DNA of 64,000 nt from an uncultured Clostridia bacterium (GCA_944368925.1 CALVXG010000010.1:1-64000), one strand, 5' to 3'. Counted from the first letter of the stretch, positions 26,308-35,210 are shown. Notes: generated by a model not told the origin, from the sequence alone. Numbers and translations: made by a program.

Positions 26308-26988
26308 TTATCCCTCTCGTTTCATTTCCTCGATCATCTGCCCGAACGACAAAACAAATTCGTCCGCTTCCTTCTTAAGTTCTGCATGCAGATCCGCCGT
26401 CTGCGCATCGTATACGGCCGCCGTCTGCATTCCCGCTCTCTTCGCCGCAAGAATCGCCGCCAGATTGTCTTCGAACACGATACACGCCGCAGGTTCCGTC
26501 CCCAACTTTTCCGCACTCTTATAAAATATATCCGGAAAACTCTTATTCTTCCCCGCTTCTTCTACGGTGACGAACGCATCGAACAGCCCGTCGATCCCAC
26601 CCGCCTCTAAAACAGGCAGATAAAATTTGGGCGAAGACGCCGTCGCCACACAGAGCTTTCTCCCCGTTTCGCGCAAAAGCCGCACAAACTCCGCCGCCCG
26701 CGGTTTAAAGTACTTCGCCCCGTCTTTTGCCCTGTATTTGGACATCGACAGCTCCCGCCATTCCTCCACCAACGTATCTTCCGATTCGTTTGGCATGTAG
26801 TTTCGCACCGTGTACGCCGCACATTCACGAAAACCCAGGTGCGCGATCGCCGCCTGATACCCCTCGGGCACGCGCATTCCGCGCCGCGCAAAAAAATCTT
26901 CGTCCACTTCGCGCCAGATCTCCATGCTGTCGATCAGCGTGCCGTCCAGATCGAAAATGACCGCCCGTATTTTTTTCCAGTCTATCAT
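26308..26988 (-). CDS. HAD-superfamily hydrolase (phosphatase-type)
   Basis: A 226-residue cytosolic HAD phosphatase of the beta-phosphoglucomutase-like group. Motif I is VIFDLDGTLIDSM near residues 10-22 (nucleophile Asp and acid Asp), motif II is VATAS near 108, motif III Lys is in GKNKSFPDIF near 142, and motif IV is CIVFEDNLAAI near 163. The cap domain lies between I and II. The substrate is unknown. The start at 26988 has no ribosome binding site but matches a leaderless promoter. It heads the operon with asnA. Confidence 0.9.
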   Translation of the reverse strand: MIDWKKIRAVIFDLDGTLIDSMEIWREVDEDFFARRGMRVPEGYQAAIAHLGFRECAAYTVRNYMPNESEDTLVEEWRELSMSKYRAKDGAKYFKPRAAEFVRLLRETGRKLCVATASSPKFYLPVLEAGGIDGLFDAFVTVEEAGKNKSFPDIFYKSAEKLGTEPAACIVFEDNLAAILAAKRAGMQTAAVYDAQTADLHAELKKEADEFVLSFGQMIEEMKREG

Positions 26989-26995
26989 AGAATAA

Positions 26996-27024
26996 ATTAT
27001 AACATGATTTTCCGCAAACGGCAA
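26996..27024 (-). promoter_or_regulatory. Promoter giving a probable leaderless HAD mRNA
   Basis: On the minus strand TTGCCG (27019-27024) and TATAAT (26996-27001) are 17 bases apart. Only 7 bases separate the -10 box from the ATG at 26988, so transcription should begin at or one base before the start codon. Confidence 0.75.
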
Positions 27025-27149
27025 TCGATTTGAACCAACTTGCCGACCCGATTTTCTCTTCCTCCGACTTCGCCCGCAGAATTTTCGCCGCGCATTTTTA
27101 CAAAAAAAGAAAACGCTTTTTTCCTTTCGGGCAAGAGCGCAAAATAAAC

Positions 27150-27178
27150 TTGAACAAGCCGCGCAAATATGTTACAAT
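27150..27178 (+). promoter_or_regulatory. Promoter of the CxxC unknown protein
   Basis: TTGAAC (27150-27155) and TACAAT (27173-27178), 17 bases apart, followed by AAAGGAG and the ATG at 27197. Confidence 0.75.
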
Positions 27179-27196
27179 AACAAAAAGGAGATTTTC

Positions 27197-28063
27197 ATGG
27201 GATTTTTTTCACGCAGAAAAAAGAAAGATATGCCGCCAGCCACCCCCGAAGCGGACTGCCCCGTCACCCTGCTCGCCGAAGGCGGACGCTATGTGCGCGA
27301 GCTTCTCATCGCCCTGCCGCCCGCCGCGCAGGCGATTTTGCCCGAGCCCGAAGAGGCGGCGGCCGCCTTTCCCCATCTTAAAACGGAAGCAACCGACGCA
27401 CGGCCTTGCGGAAACTATGTTTTGTTTGCGGACGCATTCTGCCGCCCTTGTGAACAGGCGGTCGAATTTTTCCGTTCGCTCGCCGAACGGAACGAAGACG
27501 TCATCGTCTTCCCTCTGCACCGACAAAAATACCCGCACCCCGACCCTTCGCAAATTCCGTCTTTCTTTGAAGACGCGTCCGTTTACCGCTTATTCGGGTG
27601 CGCGGTCAGTCTCGGACTTTACGACAGGCTTGCCAAATCGTCCCGTCTTCCGCAGCCCTTTCTCTTTGCCCCCTCTCTTACAGCCGAGACTTTCTTCTTT
27701 TCCGATCTGTCCCCCTTTTACCGCACCGCGCTCCCCGCGCCGACGGCCGAAAACCTGCGCGCTCTGCTTTCTTTTTTCACCGAAATCAAGGGTACGTTAA
27801 ACGCTCCGCAATACAAATACGGGTTTGATTTCCTCTGCGCAAAAATTGTGCAGGCATACGCCCTGCTCGCCCGCCGGAAAGACTGCAACGGTCTGAAAGA
27901 ACTGGACGAGTATTTAAAATCCGATTGCATGGCGCTGCGCGTCGCCGCCGTGCGGCGGGCCCCTTTCGGGTTTATCGAAAGGCTCTCGCGCCGCGGCTTT
28001 GAAACGACGCCCGCCGCTGCCGCGGGCATCGCCTGGACGCTGTTCAAAGAAAAAACAAAATAG
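27197..28063 (+). CDS. Protein of unknown function with CxxC motif
   Basis: A 288-residue soluble protein. Residues about 73-105 (GNYVLFADAFCRPCEQAVEF then continuing) place a CRPC motif after a hydrophobic strand and before a helix, as in thioredoxin-like folds; a proline-rich region and a helical C-terminal half (residues 195-285) follow. I do not recognise a family and the fold is only a suggestion. It has its own promoter and AAAGGAG before the ATG, and it converges on the mgtA gene, with two hairpins between. Confidence 0.75.
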   Translation: MGFFSRRKKKDMPPATPEADCPVTLLAEGGRYVRELLIALPPAAQAILPEPEEAAAAFPHLKTEATDARPCGNYVLFADAFCRPCEQAVEFFRSLAERNEDVIVFPLHRQKYPHPDPSQIPSFFEDASVYRLFGCAVSLGLYDRLAKSSRLPQPFLFAPSLTAETFFFSDLSPFYRTALPAPTAENLRALLSFFTEIKGTLNAPQYKYGFDFLCAKIVQAYALLARRKDCNGLKELDEYLKSDCMALRVAAVRRAPFGFIERLSRRGFETTPAAAAGIAWTLFKEKTK

Positions 28064-28114
28064 CACGTTCCGCCGAACGCTTTTCTCTTTGCGGTTTTAT
28101 CGGCGGAAAGAACG

Positions 28115-28180
28115 GCGGCCCGTCGGCGCAATCTGCGCTGACGGGCCGCTTGCATGCGGACGGGCTTTCCCGTCCGCACT
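28115..28180. terminator. Two hairpins between convergent genes
   Basis: Stem 1 pairs 28115-28124 with 28140-28149 (and inner GGCGCA/TGCGCT pairs); stem 2 pairs 28156-28164 with 28169-28177. T-rich tails are short. They lie between the CxxC protein and the mgtA stop and probably end transcription from both sides. Confidence 0.7.
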
Positions 28181-28181
28181 T

Positions 28182-30887
28182 TTAAATCAGTTTTCCGTAC
28201 TTTCTGACATAGAGTTTTTTGACGAGCGTCGTCAAAAGCATATACGCCGCCACGATGCCCGCAAGCATTGCAAAATAAATCGCGGGCAGAGGGCAGAGCC
28301 CGATCGCCGAGCCGAACGTGAAGGGAACGGCCGTCAAAAACGCGATGCCGCAGAGCGTAAACACCAGCACGGGCAGCGACGCGCGGTTTTTCCCGACGGG
28401 AAGATGCGGACTGCGGAGCATATAAATGACCAGCGTCTGCGTGAACATCGACTCGATAAACCAACCCGTCTGAAAGAGCGCGATAAACTGCATTTTCAGC
28501 GCGCCGCCGGTAATCGCCGCAAACTGCCCGCCGCATATCGCGGGGCAAATGACAAAAAACAGCAATACGTATGTCAGAATATCAAACAAAGAACTCAAAG
28601 GCCCGAACCGCACCATGAACCGCGTGACCGAACCGCTGTCCCAGACGGACGGCTTTTCCAGCTCGGCCTTTTCCACGTTGTCCCAGGGCATAGCCGTGCA
28701 GGAAAGATCGTACACGAGATTCAAAAGAATGAGCTGAACGGAACGCATGGGCAAAAACGGCAAAAACGCGCTCGCCGCCAGCACCGAAAATACGTTTCCG
28801 AAATTCGAAGACGCCGTGATCTTGATGTACTTCATCATGTTCGCGTACGTCTTTCTGCCTTCCGTCACGCCGTCCGCGACCACCGTCAGATCTTTTTCCA
28901 AAAGGATCAAGTCCGCCGATTCCTTCGCAATATCCGCCGCCGTGTCCACCGAAATGCCGACATCCGCCGCGCGCATCGCGGGAGCATCGTTGATCCCGTC
29001 GCCCATATAGCCCACCGTATGCCCGTTTTCGCGCAAAACACGCACGACGCGCTCTTTCTGCGACGGCGAAAGTTTCGCAAAGACCGACGCCTTTTCCGCC
29101 GCCTTCGCAAGTTCTTCGTCGTTGAGCTCTTCCAATTCGCCGCCCAACAGCACCGCCCCGCCGTCCAGTCCGACTTTGCGGCATATGCACGCCGTCACCT
29201 TTTCGTTGTCGCCCGTTAAAATCTTTACCCGCACGCCGAGCGATTTTAACCGCTCCAGCGCGGGCGCCGTGGTCGATTTGGGCGGATCCAAAAACGCAAG
29301 GCACCCGATCAGCACCATTTCGCTCTCGTCCGCCGTGCGCAGCGGCTCGCCTTCCTCCAAGCGCTTTTGCGCTACGGCCAAAACGCGCATGCCCCGCTCG
29401 TTCAGTCCCTCCGAAAGCCGCCGCACGCGCGCCTTGACTTCCTCCATCAGCGAGATCACGGCGCCGTCCACCTCCGCGTAGGCGCACGCGGCAAGCATTT
29501 CTTCCACGGCGCCTTTGGTGATCAGCTGCACTTTTCCCGCCTTGTCCCGCACCGCCACGCTCATTCTGCGCCGCTCGAAATCAAACGGGATCTCATCGGT
29601 TTTGACGTAATTTTCCAGCACGTCATCCGAAATTTCGCCCGAATTGCACAGCTCGCGCGTGCGCTCGATCACCGCCGCGTCCATCAGATTTTTGAGGCCC
29701 GTCTGGTAATTGCTGTTGAGAAAAGCATGGCGCAGAACGCGCGCGTCTTCTTTCCCTTCCACGTTCAGATGCAATTCCAGCACCACTTTGTCCTGCGTGA
29801 GCGTCCCCGTTTTGTCCGTGCAGAGTATGTCCATCGAACCGAAATTCTGCACCGCGTTCACGTTCTTTACGACCACTTTTTTGCGCGAAAGCGTCACCGC
29901 CCCTTTGGCAAGGCAGGTCGTCACGATCATGGGCAGCATCTCGGGCGTCAGCCCCACCGCGATGCTCACGGCAAACAGCGCCGCGTCCGGCCAGTCTCCC
30001 TTCGTGATCCCGTTGATCAGAAAAACCACGGGCACCATGAACAGCATAAAACGGATAAGGATATGCGAGACCGACGCGACCCCTTTCTCGAATGCCGTCT
30101 TTTCCGGCTTCTTCGCGAGCGTTTTCGCCGTGCCGCCGAGCACGGTATCCGCCCCCACCGCCAGCACGATCCCCGTTCCGCTCCCGCTCACGACGTTCGT
30201 TCCGCAAAACGCCAGGTTCCGGCAGGACGTGACGGAGGAAAAAGAGGTCAGCGCCGCCGCGGTCTTTTCCTCCGGTACGCTCTCGCCCGTCAACGAAGAC
30301 TGCGACACGAACAGATCTTTTGCCGTCAGTATGCGCAGGTCTGCGGGGATCATATCTCCCGCGGAAAGGCAGACAATGTCCCCCACCGCCAGCTCCGCCG
30401 ACCCGATCTCCTGCCGCTCGCCGCGCAACACGTCGCATTTTGCGGACACCATCGCCGCAAGTTTTGCCGCCGCGTTCGAACTGCGCGTCTCCTGCACGAA
30501 ACGCAACAGGCCCGAAACGCCCACCATGCACGAAATCACGAGCACGGTCATATAATTTTTTTCTCCCGGTGCGGCGAATACGATGTCCGTCAGCACCGAA
30601 ACCAGCGCCAGCACAAACAAAATCGCCGTAAAAGGGTTGACAAACGCTGCCGCCAGGCGGCTCAAAATTCCCCGCTTCCCCGCGGCGGGCAATACGTTCT
30701 GCCCGTATCTGAGCCGCATCTGCTCCGCCTGCGCCTGCGTCAGCCCGCTCTGCGGCGTGCCAAGCGTACGGCACACTTCATACGGTTCGGAAAGCGCCGC
30801 TTTCTTCATCCTCGCCTTTGCTTCTTCGGCGCGGATCACGCCCTCCGCAAGCCCCGAAAGAAATCTTCTCTTGAATTTTTTTGCCAT
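28182..30887 (-). CDS. mgtA: Mg2+-transporting P-type ATPase
   Basis: A 901-residue P3B-type ATPase that imports Mg2+ across the cytoplasmic membrane. Visible elements are the actuator motif LTGESVPEEKT near residue 195, the phosphorylation site ILCTDKTGTLTQDKV near 355, the hinge GYMGDGINDAPAMRAADVG near 615, an N-terminal cation-ATPase domain and about ten membrane helices (four late in the protein after residue 660). AAGGAGG lies 8 bases before the ATG. A longer frame extends upstream to 31127 without a site and covers the leader ORF, so I reject it. Controlled by the M-box. Confidence 0.95.
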   Translation of the reverse strand: MAKKFKRRFLSGLAEGVIRAEEAKARMKKAALSEPYEVCRTLGTPQSGLTQAQAEQMRLRYGQNVLPAAGKRGILSRLAAAFVNPFTAILFVLALVSVLTDIVFAAPGEKNYMTVLVISCMVGVSGLLRFVQETRSSNAAAKLAAMVSAKCDVLRGERQEIGSAELAVGDIVCLSAGDMIPADLRILTAKDLFVSQSSLTGESVPEEKTAAALTSFSSVTSCRNLAFCGTNVVSGSGTGIVLAVGADTVLGGTAKTLAKKPEKTAFEKGVASVSHILIRFMLFMVPVVFLINGITKGDWPDAALFAVSIAVGLTPEMLPMIVTTCLAKGAVTLSRKKVVVKNVNAVQNFGSMDILCTDKTGTLTQDKVVLELHLNVEGKEDARVLRHAFLNSNYQTGLKNLMDAAVIERTRELCNSGEISDDVLENYVKTDEIPFDFERRRMSVAVRDKAGKVQLITKGAVEEMLAACAYAEVDGAVISLMEEVKARVRRLSEGLNERGMRVLAVAQKRLEEGEPLRTADESEMVLIGCLAFLDPPKSTTAPALERLKSLGVRVKILTGDNEKVTACICRKVGLDGGAVLLGGELEELNDEELAKAAEKASVFAKLSPSQKERVVRVLRENGHTVGYMGDGINDAPAMRAADVGISVDTAADIAKESADLILLEKDLTVVADGVTEGRKTYANMMKYIKITASSNFGNVFSVLAASAFLPFLPMRSVQLILLNLVYDLSCTAMPWDNVEKAELEKPSVWDSGSVTRFMVRFGPLSSLFDILTYVLLFFVICPAICGGQFAAITGGALKMQFIALFQTGWFIESMFTQTLVIYMLRSPHLPVGKNRASLPVLVFTLCGIAFLTAVPFTFGSAIGLCPLPAIYFAMLAGIVAAYMLLTTLVKKLYVRKYGKLI

Positions 30888-30930
30888 AATTGCCACCTCC
30901 TTCGATTCGTCATCGGAGAGGTAGCCGAAG

Positions 30931-31026
30931 TCATCCGAACGGGCGGAGGAATCTGCCGCTTCCGCCGCGCACGCCCGCCGCGCGCCCTGTTCGGTTTTTA
31001 CTTCGGCTGCCGCATCCTTCGTCCAT
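30931..31026 (-). CDS. 31-residue leader ORF upstream of mgtA
   Basis: A short ORF with an excellent AAAAAGGAGG site 8 bases before its ATG, located after the M-box terminator and ending 43 bases before the mgtA ATG. The peptide begins MDEGCGSRSKNRT and ends RFLRPFG; it is Arg/Gly-rich with a single Pro. Its position parallels the mgtL leader of enterobacteria, but the sequence differs. The 9-base stretch AGCCGAAGT inside the ORF pairs perfectly with ACTTCGGCT at its stop codon (30923-30931), and the mgtA ribosome binding site can pair with 30918-30924. A second, translation-linked control layer is plausible but unproven. Confidence 0.55.
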   Translation of the reverse strand: MDEGCGSRSKNRTGRAAGVRGGSGRFLRPFG

Positions 31027-31080
31027 TTTCCGATCCTCCTTTTTATTACCGAATGTCCGCCCTCGCAGATTTTGCCGTGC

Positions 31081-31113
31081 AAAAAACCGCGCGCCAAACG
31101 GCGCGCGGTTTTT
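31081..31113 (-). terminator. M-box-controlled intrinsic terminator
   Basis: Arms 31087-31095 and 31100-31108 (CCGCGCGCC) extended by A/T pairs; the minus-strand readout ends in T6 (complement of 31081-31086). As the expression platform of the M-box it should form when Mg2+ is high. Confidence 0.9.
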
Positions 31114-31124
31114 CCCGTCTCGTT

Positions 31125-31283
31125 CACACCGTTTGAGCTTTAACTTTAAGGGGCGGTGAAGCTGTATTATGTCGCGCCTTGTGTTCGACGCAACCTGTTC
31201 AGACCTGCGCACGATGTCTCCATCGCTCTGCGGCAACAGCCCGTATCCCCGTAAGAGCCTTACTTACCGGATATTCGGTTTTC
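31125..31283 (-). ncRNA. M-box (ykoK) Mg2+ riboswitch
   Basis: The minus strand carries the M-box core in order: GTAAGTAAGGCTCTTAC, GGGATACGGGCTGTTGCC, GGAGACATCG, GGTCTGAACAG and, at the 3' end, TTAAAGCTC, which match the conserved positions of the Bacillus subtilis ykoK leader. It begins right at the predicted start point, is followed by a strong terminator, and precedes a Mg2+ P-type ATPase gene, so identity and function agree. Confidence 0.9.
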
Positions 31284-31289
31284 GCCGTC

Positions 31290-31318
31290 ATTATACTCCC
31301 CGAAAACGCCTTTGTCAA
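31290..31318 (-). promoter_or_regulatory. Consensus promoter of the M-box/mgtA transcript
   Basis: On the minus strand a perfect TTGACA (31313-31318) and a perfect TATAAT (31290-31295) are separated by 17 bases. Confidence 0.92.
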
Positions 31319-31466
31319 GCCCGAAAAGGAAATTTCTTTTCTTTTCGGTATTTTATCACAAAAGCGCCCCGATCCAGCCTTTTCCTTTCTCCTCTTTATC
31401 ACAAACGCGCGGCTTTTCCCTCCACAATTTTACAAAAACGACGATACGTTGGCTTGTTTTTATGAC
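31319..31466. other. Gap between mgtA promoter and exporter terminator
   Basis: No gene or further structure is visible in this AT-richer stretch. Confidence 0.5.
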
Positions 31467-31505
31467 AAAACGCGCCGTGCGGTGATTTTTACACCGCACG
31501 GCGCG
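31467..31505 (-). terminator. Terminator of the MarR-exporter operon
   Basis: Perfect 14-bp arms 31471-31484 and 31492-31505 (CGCGCCGTGCGGTG), followed on the minus strand by T4. Confidence 0.88.
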
Positions 31506-31555
31506 TCCGTTCGCTTGCCCGCCTGAAGCGGGCCGTTTTGTTCTTTTTAAGATTC

Positions 31556-34264
31556 TTATTCCGTACGCAACGCGATGACGGGGTCGCGCTTTGCCGCCGC
31601 CGACGCAGGCAAAAGTCCGGAAATCAGCGTCAGCACGACGCTGATCACGACCATGATCAGAGCCGCATACCACGTCAGCGCCGCAAGCCCTGCGATGCCC
31701 GTCAAAGGCGTCAAAATCGCGTTGATCAGCAGCTGCAACAAGTACGCCACGATGGTGCCGATCAGACCCGCACAGAAGCCGATAATGAACGTCTCCGCGT
31801 TGAACATGTGCTTGATATCTTTTTTGCGCGCGCCGATCGACCGCAAAATACCGATCTCTTTCGTGCGCTCCACCACCGACACATACGTGATCACGCCGAT
31901 CATGACCGTCGAAACCACCAGCGATATGCCCGTAAACGCAATCAGCACATACGTGATCGCATCGAGTATGGTCTGCATCAGGCTCATCAGAACGCCCACC
32001 GTATCGGTGTATTTGACCTCCGAAGGGCCGTCATAGCCGTCATAGTTCCCGTTTGCATTGAAATACGCATCCCGCGCCGCGTTTACCGCATCGTTCCAGC
32101 CGTCCAGATAGGTTAGGATGCTGTCCTTCGTGTCAAAATCCCGCGCGTATATGCTCACCGTGTTGGGCGCAGAGTTCCCGCCGAGCAGTCGTATCAGCCC
32201 CGACGTGCCCTCGACGCTTTCTTTGGAAAAGACCCGCTCCGCCTGCACAGGCACGCCCATCGCTTCGCCGATCAGCTTGTTGTACAGCGGCGTGTACCCG
32301 GCCAGCGTATCGATCTCCGCCGTCGGATTCTCTTTCAGATATTGCACAATGCCCGACTCCGCATTGCGCTCCATATACTCCTGCAAAAGCTGTTCGGTGA
32401 GATTCAACCCCTCGCTGAGACAGCCGTACGTCAGCCCGTCTTTCAGACGAAGAATTCCGACCACCTTGATCTCCGTTCCCTTGTCCGTCGGCTTTTGCGA
32501 AAGTTCGTTGTAGGCCGTGTAATCATAACGGAATGTCCCGCCCGTTGACTGCGAAAATACTTCGTCGTTGTCGTAAAGCGTGAACGTCTTGTTCAGAATT
32601 TCTTCGAAAGGAATCGACATAATGTCGTTCCCTTCCAAACCGCTCTGGAACAATCCGAGGAAGTTCTCTTCGTCCAGATACCCCAGCTGCGCCATCGTCA
32701 GGTCGATCACGTCGTTGCTCGTACCCACAACCAGCACCGCCTCGTCGGACGCTTTCGGGAATTCCCCGAATACGTCGTACTGCGAAAGAATGTAGTCCCC
32801 GTAGCCTTCACCCGTCACGTCGCCCGTTCCCGGCATAAAATTCACAACGTCCGTAAAATAATCCACAAACCGCGTCAGCGAACCGTACTGCGTCTGCGTA
32901 CTCGTCAGAATCGTCGTGTAATACGCGCGCAGCTCCGCCAACGAGATGTGATAATCAAGATACGTCGGCTCTCCCATCCCCATTCCGGAACTTACCGTCG
33001 TCGATCCGATCCGAAGATCCGTAAACAGGTTCCTCGTCAGCGATAACCCGTATCCGTATGTGATCGCATTGTAATACTCTTGCGGCATCGATTCGATATA
33101 ATTCAGATAACTGACTTTCTTTCCCCCGATGTCCGCTACGTTGTCCGCACTCAGATCGTTCGACGTTGTCATGCCCTGCGCAAGCTGCGTCAGAAAAGAG
33201 TTGATATAGACCTTGTCTCCCAGATTCTCACCGATGTCCAGCTTCGTCCCGCCGCCCATAAAACTCGTCATCGCCTGCGTCAGATCCAGCGACGTCTCGT
33301 TGATCTCGATCGGATAATAGGACAACATATCCTCTTCCGTCTTTCTTATATAATTGTTGAATCCGTTCGAAAGCGCCAGCACAAGACATACGCTGATAAT
33401 CCCGATGCTCCCCGCTATCGACGTGATCAGCGTCCTGCCCTTCTTCGTCAGAAGATTCCGCCCGCTGAGTCTGAGCGCCGTAAACAAGCTCATGCTCGTC
33501 TTCGCTTTCTTCTTCCCTTTTACAGGCTTTTTCTCCGCTTCGCCGCCCGTCTCGCCGCCTTCCTCTTTCTCCGCATCGTAAGGATTCGAATCGGAAACCA
33601 CCGTCCCGTCTTTCAGCTCCACGATCCTCGACGAATACTGCCGCGCCAGCTCCGGGTTGTGCGTCACCATGATCACCAGCCGCTCGCCCGCAATCTCTTT
33701 GATCAGATCCATGATCTGCACGCTCGTCTTCGTATCCAACGCGCCCGTCGGCTCGTCCGCCAAAAGTATCTCGGGATTGTTCACCAGCGCACGCGCAATC
33801 GCAACCCTCTGCATCTGCCCGCCCGATAATTGATTGGGTTTTTTGTTCAGCTCCGCGCCCAGCCCCACGCGCCGCAAGGCTTCCTCCGCACGCTGCCGCC
33901 GCTCCTGCAACGATACACCCGACAGCGTCAGCGCCAATTCTACGTTCCCCAATACCGTCTGGTGCGGGATCAGATTGTAAGACTGAAATACAAATCCGAT
34001 GCTGTGATTGCGGTATGCGTCCCAGTCCCCGTCTTTATAATGCTTCGTCGATACTCCCTTGATCACCAGATCGCCCGACGTGTATTTGTCCAAACCGCCG
34101 ATAATGTTCAAAAGCGTCGTCTTGCCGCACCCCGACGCCCCCAGTATCGATACAAATTCCTTCTTCCGAAAACTCAGACTGATCCCCTTGAGTGCATGCA
34201 CCACCGAATCCGCTACTTTGTAGTCTTTCGTAATTTTATCAAGTTTCAATATCGCCTGCGCCAT
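31556..34264 (-). CDS. MacB-like ABC exporter, fused ATPase and permease
   Basis: A 902-residue protein. Residues 1-230 are an ABC ATPase of the LolD/MacB group: Walker A GASGCGKTT near 42, signature LSGGQMQRVA near 143, Walker B ILLADEPTGALD near 163. After a linker rich in Glu, Gly and Lys, a membrane helix near 275-295 begins the FtsX/MacB permease, with a large extracellular domain (300-765) and three C-terminal helices near 770-895. Fusions of this order export antimicrobial peptides, lipids or other compounds. The ATG at 34264 is preferred over 34273 because GGGAG is 10 bases upstream. It follows the MarR gene. Confidence 0.93.
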   Translation of the reverse strand: MAQAILKLDKITKDYKVADSVVHALKGISLSFRKKEFVSILGASGCGKTTLLNIIGGLDKYTSGDLVIKGVSTKHYKDGDWDAYRNHSIGFVFQSYNLIPHQTVLGNVELALTLSGVSLQERRQRAEEALRRVGLGAELNKKPNQLSGGQMQRVAIARALVNNPEILLADEPTGALDTKTSVQIMDLIKEIAGERLVIMVTHNPELARQYSSRIVELKDGTVVSDSNPYDAEKEEGGETGGEAEKKPVKGKKKAKTSMSLFTALRLSGRNLLTKKGRTLITSIAGSIGIISVCLVLALSNGFNNYIRKTEEDMLSYYPIEINETSLDLTQAMTSFMGGGTKLDIGENLGDKVYINSFLTQLAQGMTTSNDLSADNVADIGGKKVSYLNYIESMPQEYYNAITYGYGLSLTRNLFTDLRIGSTTVSSGMGMGEPTYLDYHISLAELRAYYTTILTSTQTQYGSLTRFVDYFTDVVNFMPGTGDVTGEGYGDYILSQYDVFGEFPKASDEAVLVVGTSNDVIDLTMAQLGYLDEENFLGLFQSGLEGNDIMSIPFEEILNKTFTLYDNDEVFSQSTGGTFRYDYTAYNELSQKPTDKGTEIKVVGILRLKDGLTYGCLSEGLNLTEQLLQEYMERNAESGIVQYLKENPTAEIDTLAGYTPLYNKLIGEAMGVPVQAERVFSKESVEGTSGLIRLLGGNSAPNTVSIYARDFDTKDSILTYLDGWNDAVNAARDAYFNANGNYDGYDGPSEVKYTDTVGVLMSLMQTILDAITYVLIAFTGISLVVSTVMIGVITYVSVVERTKEIGILRSIGARKKDIKHMFNAETFIIGFCAGLIGTIVAYLLQLLINAILTPLTGIAGLAALTWYAALIMVVISVVLTLISGLLPASAAAKRDPVIALRTE

Positions 34265-34319
34265 ACATTCCATTCTCCCAAATTATTTCACTGTGTTGTC
34301 TAAGCTCTTTTTTCCTGTC

Positions 34320-34781
34320 TTATACGCGCTCCGCTTGCGGCATCTCCCGCAACACCTCTCCGCATACGTCCAGGAATTCATTCGCACTCGTCAGAAAATT
34401 TCCGATCTTTTCCTCGCCCAACTTCTCCAGAATCTTTCGCAAAAACAGATTCACCCGCTCCTTCATCCGATCATAAATACCCTGCGCCTTCTCGCTCAGC
34501 TCTATATACGCAATCTTTCTGTCCGTCTTGTCCGGCACCCTGCATACGATCTCCCGCTCTTCCAGCTTGTTCACCATCTGCGATACCGCCGACCGCGTGA
34601 TCCCCAACGTGTTCGCCAACCTGCTCGATATCAGCCGCTTGCCCGATTCCTTCGCCAATACGATCTCCCGCATCATCTGCATCTCCGTATTGTTGAGCGG
34701 CAGCTCTTCGTCAAATATCTTTACATCTTCCAAACGCTTGTTAATATGGTAAATCTCCCGTAAAAAAGCACTCGCTTCCAT
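34320..34781 (-). CDS. MarR-family transcriptional regulator
   Basis: A 153-residue dimeric winged-helix protein. The recognition region is ISSRLANTLGITRSAVSQMV near residues 51-70, and the wing is PDKTDRKIAYIELSEKA near 83-99; the flanking helices form the dimer interface. It leads the operon with the MacB-like exporter and has a dyad-rich promoter region, so autorepression and control of the exporter are likely. The inducing ligand is not readable. Confidence 0.93.
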   Translation of the reverse strand: MEASAFLREIYHINKRLEDVKIFDEELPLNNTEMQMMREIVLAKESGKRLISSRLANTLGITRSAVSQMVNKLEEREIVCRVPDKTDRKIAYIELSEKAQGIYDRMKERVNLFLRKILEKLGEEKIGNFLTSANEFLDVCGEVLREMPQAERV

Positions 34782-34794
34782 AGCTCCCTCCTTT

Positions 34795-34850
34795 TTAACG
34801 TTAAGTTCTTAATTGTTAAATATTTTAGCCAACCTCTTAACAAAAGTCAA
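34795..34850 (-). promoter_or_regulatory. MarR promoter with TTAAC operator repeats
   Basis: On the minus strand TTGACT (34845-34850) and TAAAAT (34822-34827) are 17 bases apart. Directly downstream lies the palindrome TTAACGTTAA (34795-34804) and a further half-site GTTAA (34815-34819); another TTAAC lies in the spacer (34837-34841). Such AT-rich dyads are typical MarR sites. Confidence 0.75.
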
Positions 34851-34950
34851 TCGTTCGGATATGCCTTTTGAAAGAATTTCACCACAATATCATCTTTTCA
34901 CAAACCCATGATATTTTCTTCTGTTTCCCGCCCCTATCGTATAAAATGAA

Positions 34951-34976
34951 CGGCGGAAAGCTCCCGCTTTCCGCCG
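34951..34976 (-). terminator. Hairpin after the NYN gene pair
   Basis: Perfect 11-bp arms 34951-34961 and 34966-34976 (CGGCGGAAAGC). The T-tract is weak (TTCATTTTAT on the minus strand), so it is a probable, not certain, terminator. Confidence 0.6.
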
Positions 34977-35010
34977 CCTCTTTGCGTAAGATTCTTCGTT
35001 CTTGACTTCA

Positions 35011-35196
35011 TTACCAATCCTGCTTTTTCAAAGACTTGCTCTTTACATCGTCGTAATACGCAAAATACTTTTCTTTGAAAGACTTCTTCCCTTCCTGCTT
35101 CTTCATCAGATCCTGCAGCTCCTCGGGAGTAAAATCCGAAAAGTCCGCCTCTCCGTCATACGATGAAAAAAATTTGTAGAGATCCGCTTCCGACAT
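35011..35196 (-). CDS. Small acidic protein downstream of NYN gene
   Basis: A 61-residue soluble protein with an acidic N-terminal half (YDGEADFSDFTPEELQDLMK near residues 13-32) and a basic C-terminal half ending KSLKKQDW. The site GGGAGG lies 8 bases before the ATG, and the gene starts 14 bases after the NYN stop. I do not recognise a family. Co-transcription suggests it works with the NYN-LOTUS protein. Confidence 0.7.
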   Translation of the reverse strand: MSEADLYKFFSSYDGEADFSDFTPEELQDLMKKQEGKKSFKEKYFAYYDDVKSKSLKKQDW

Positions 35197-35210
35197 CCTT
35201 CCGCCTCCCG

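Noticed and set aside
30888-31127. N-terminal extension of mgtA up to 31127.
   Set aside because: It would cross the leader ORF and terminator, lacks a ribosome site, and is not part of the P-type ATPase fold; the ATG at 30887 has a perfect site.
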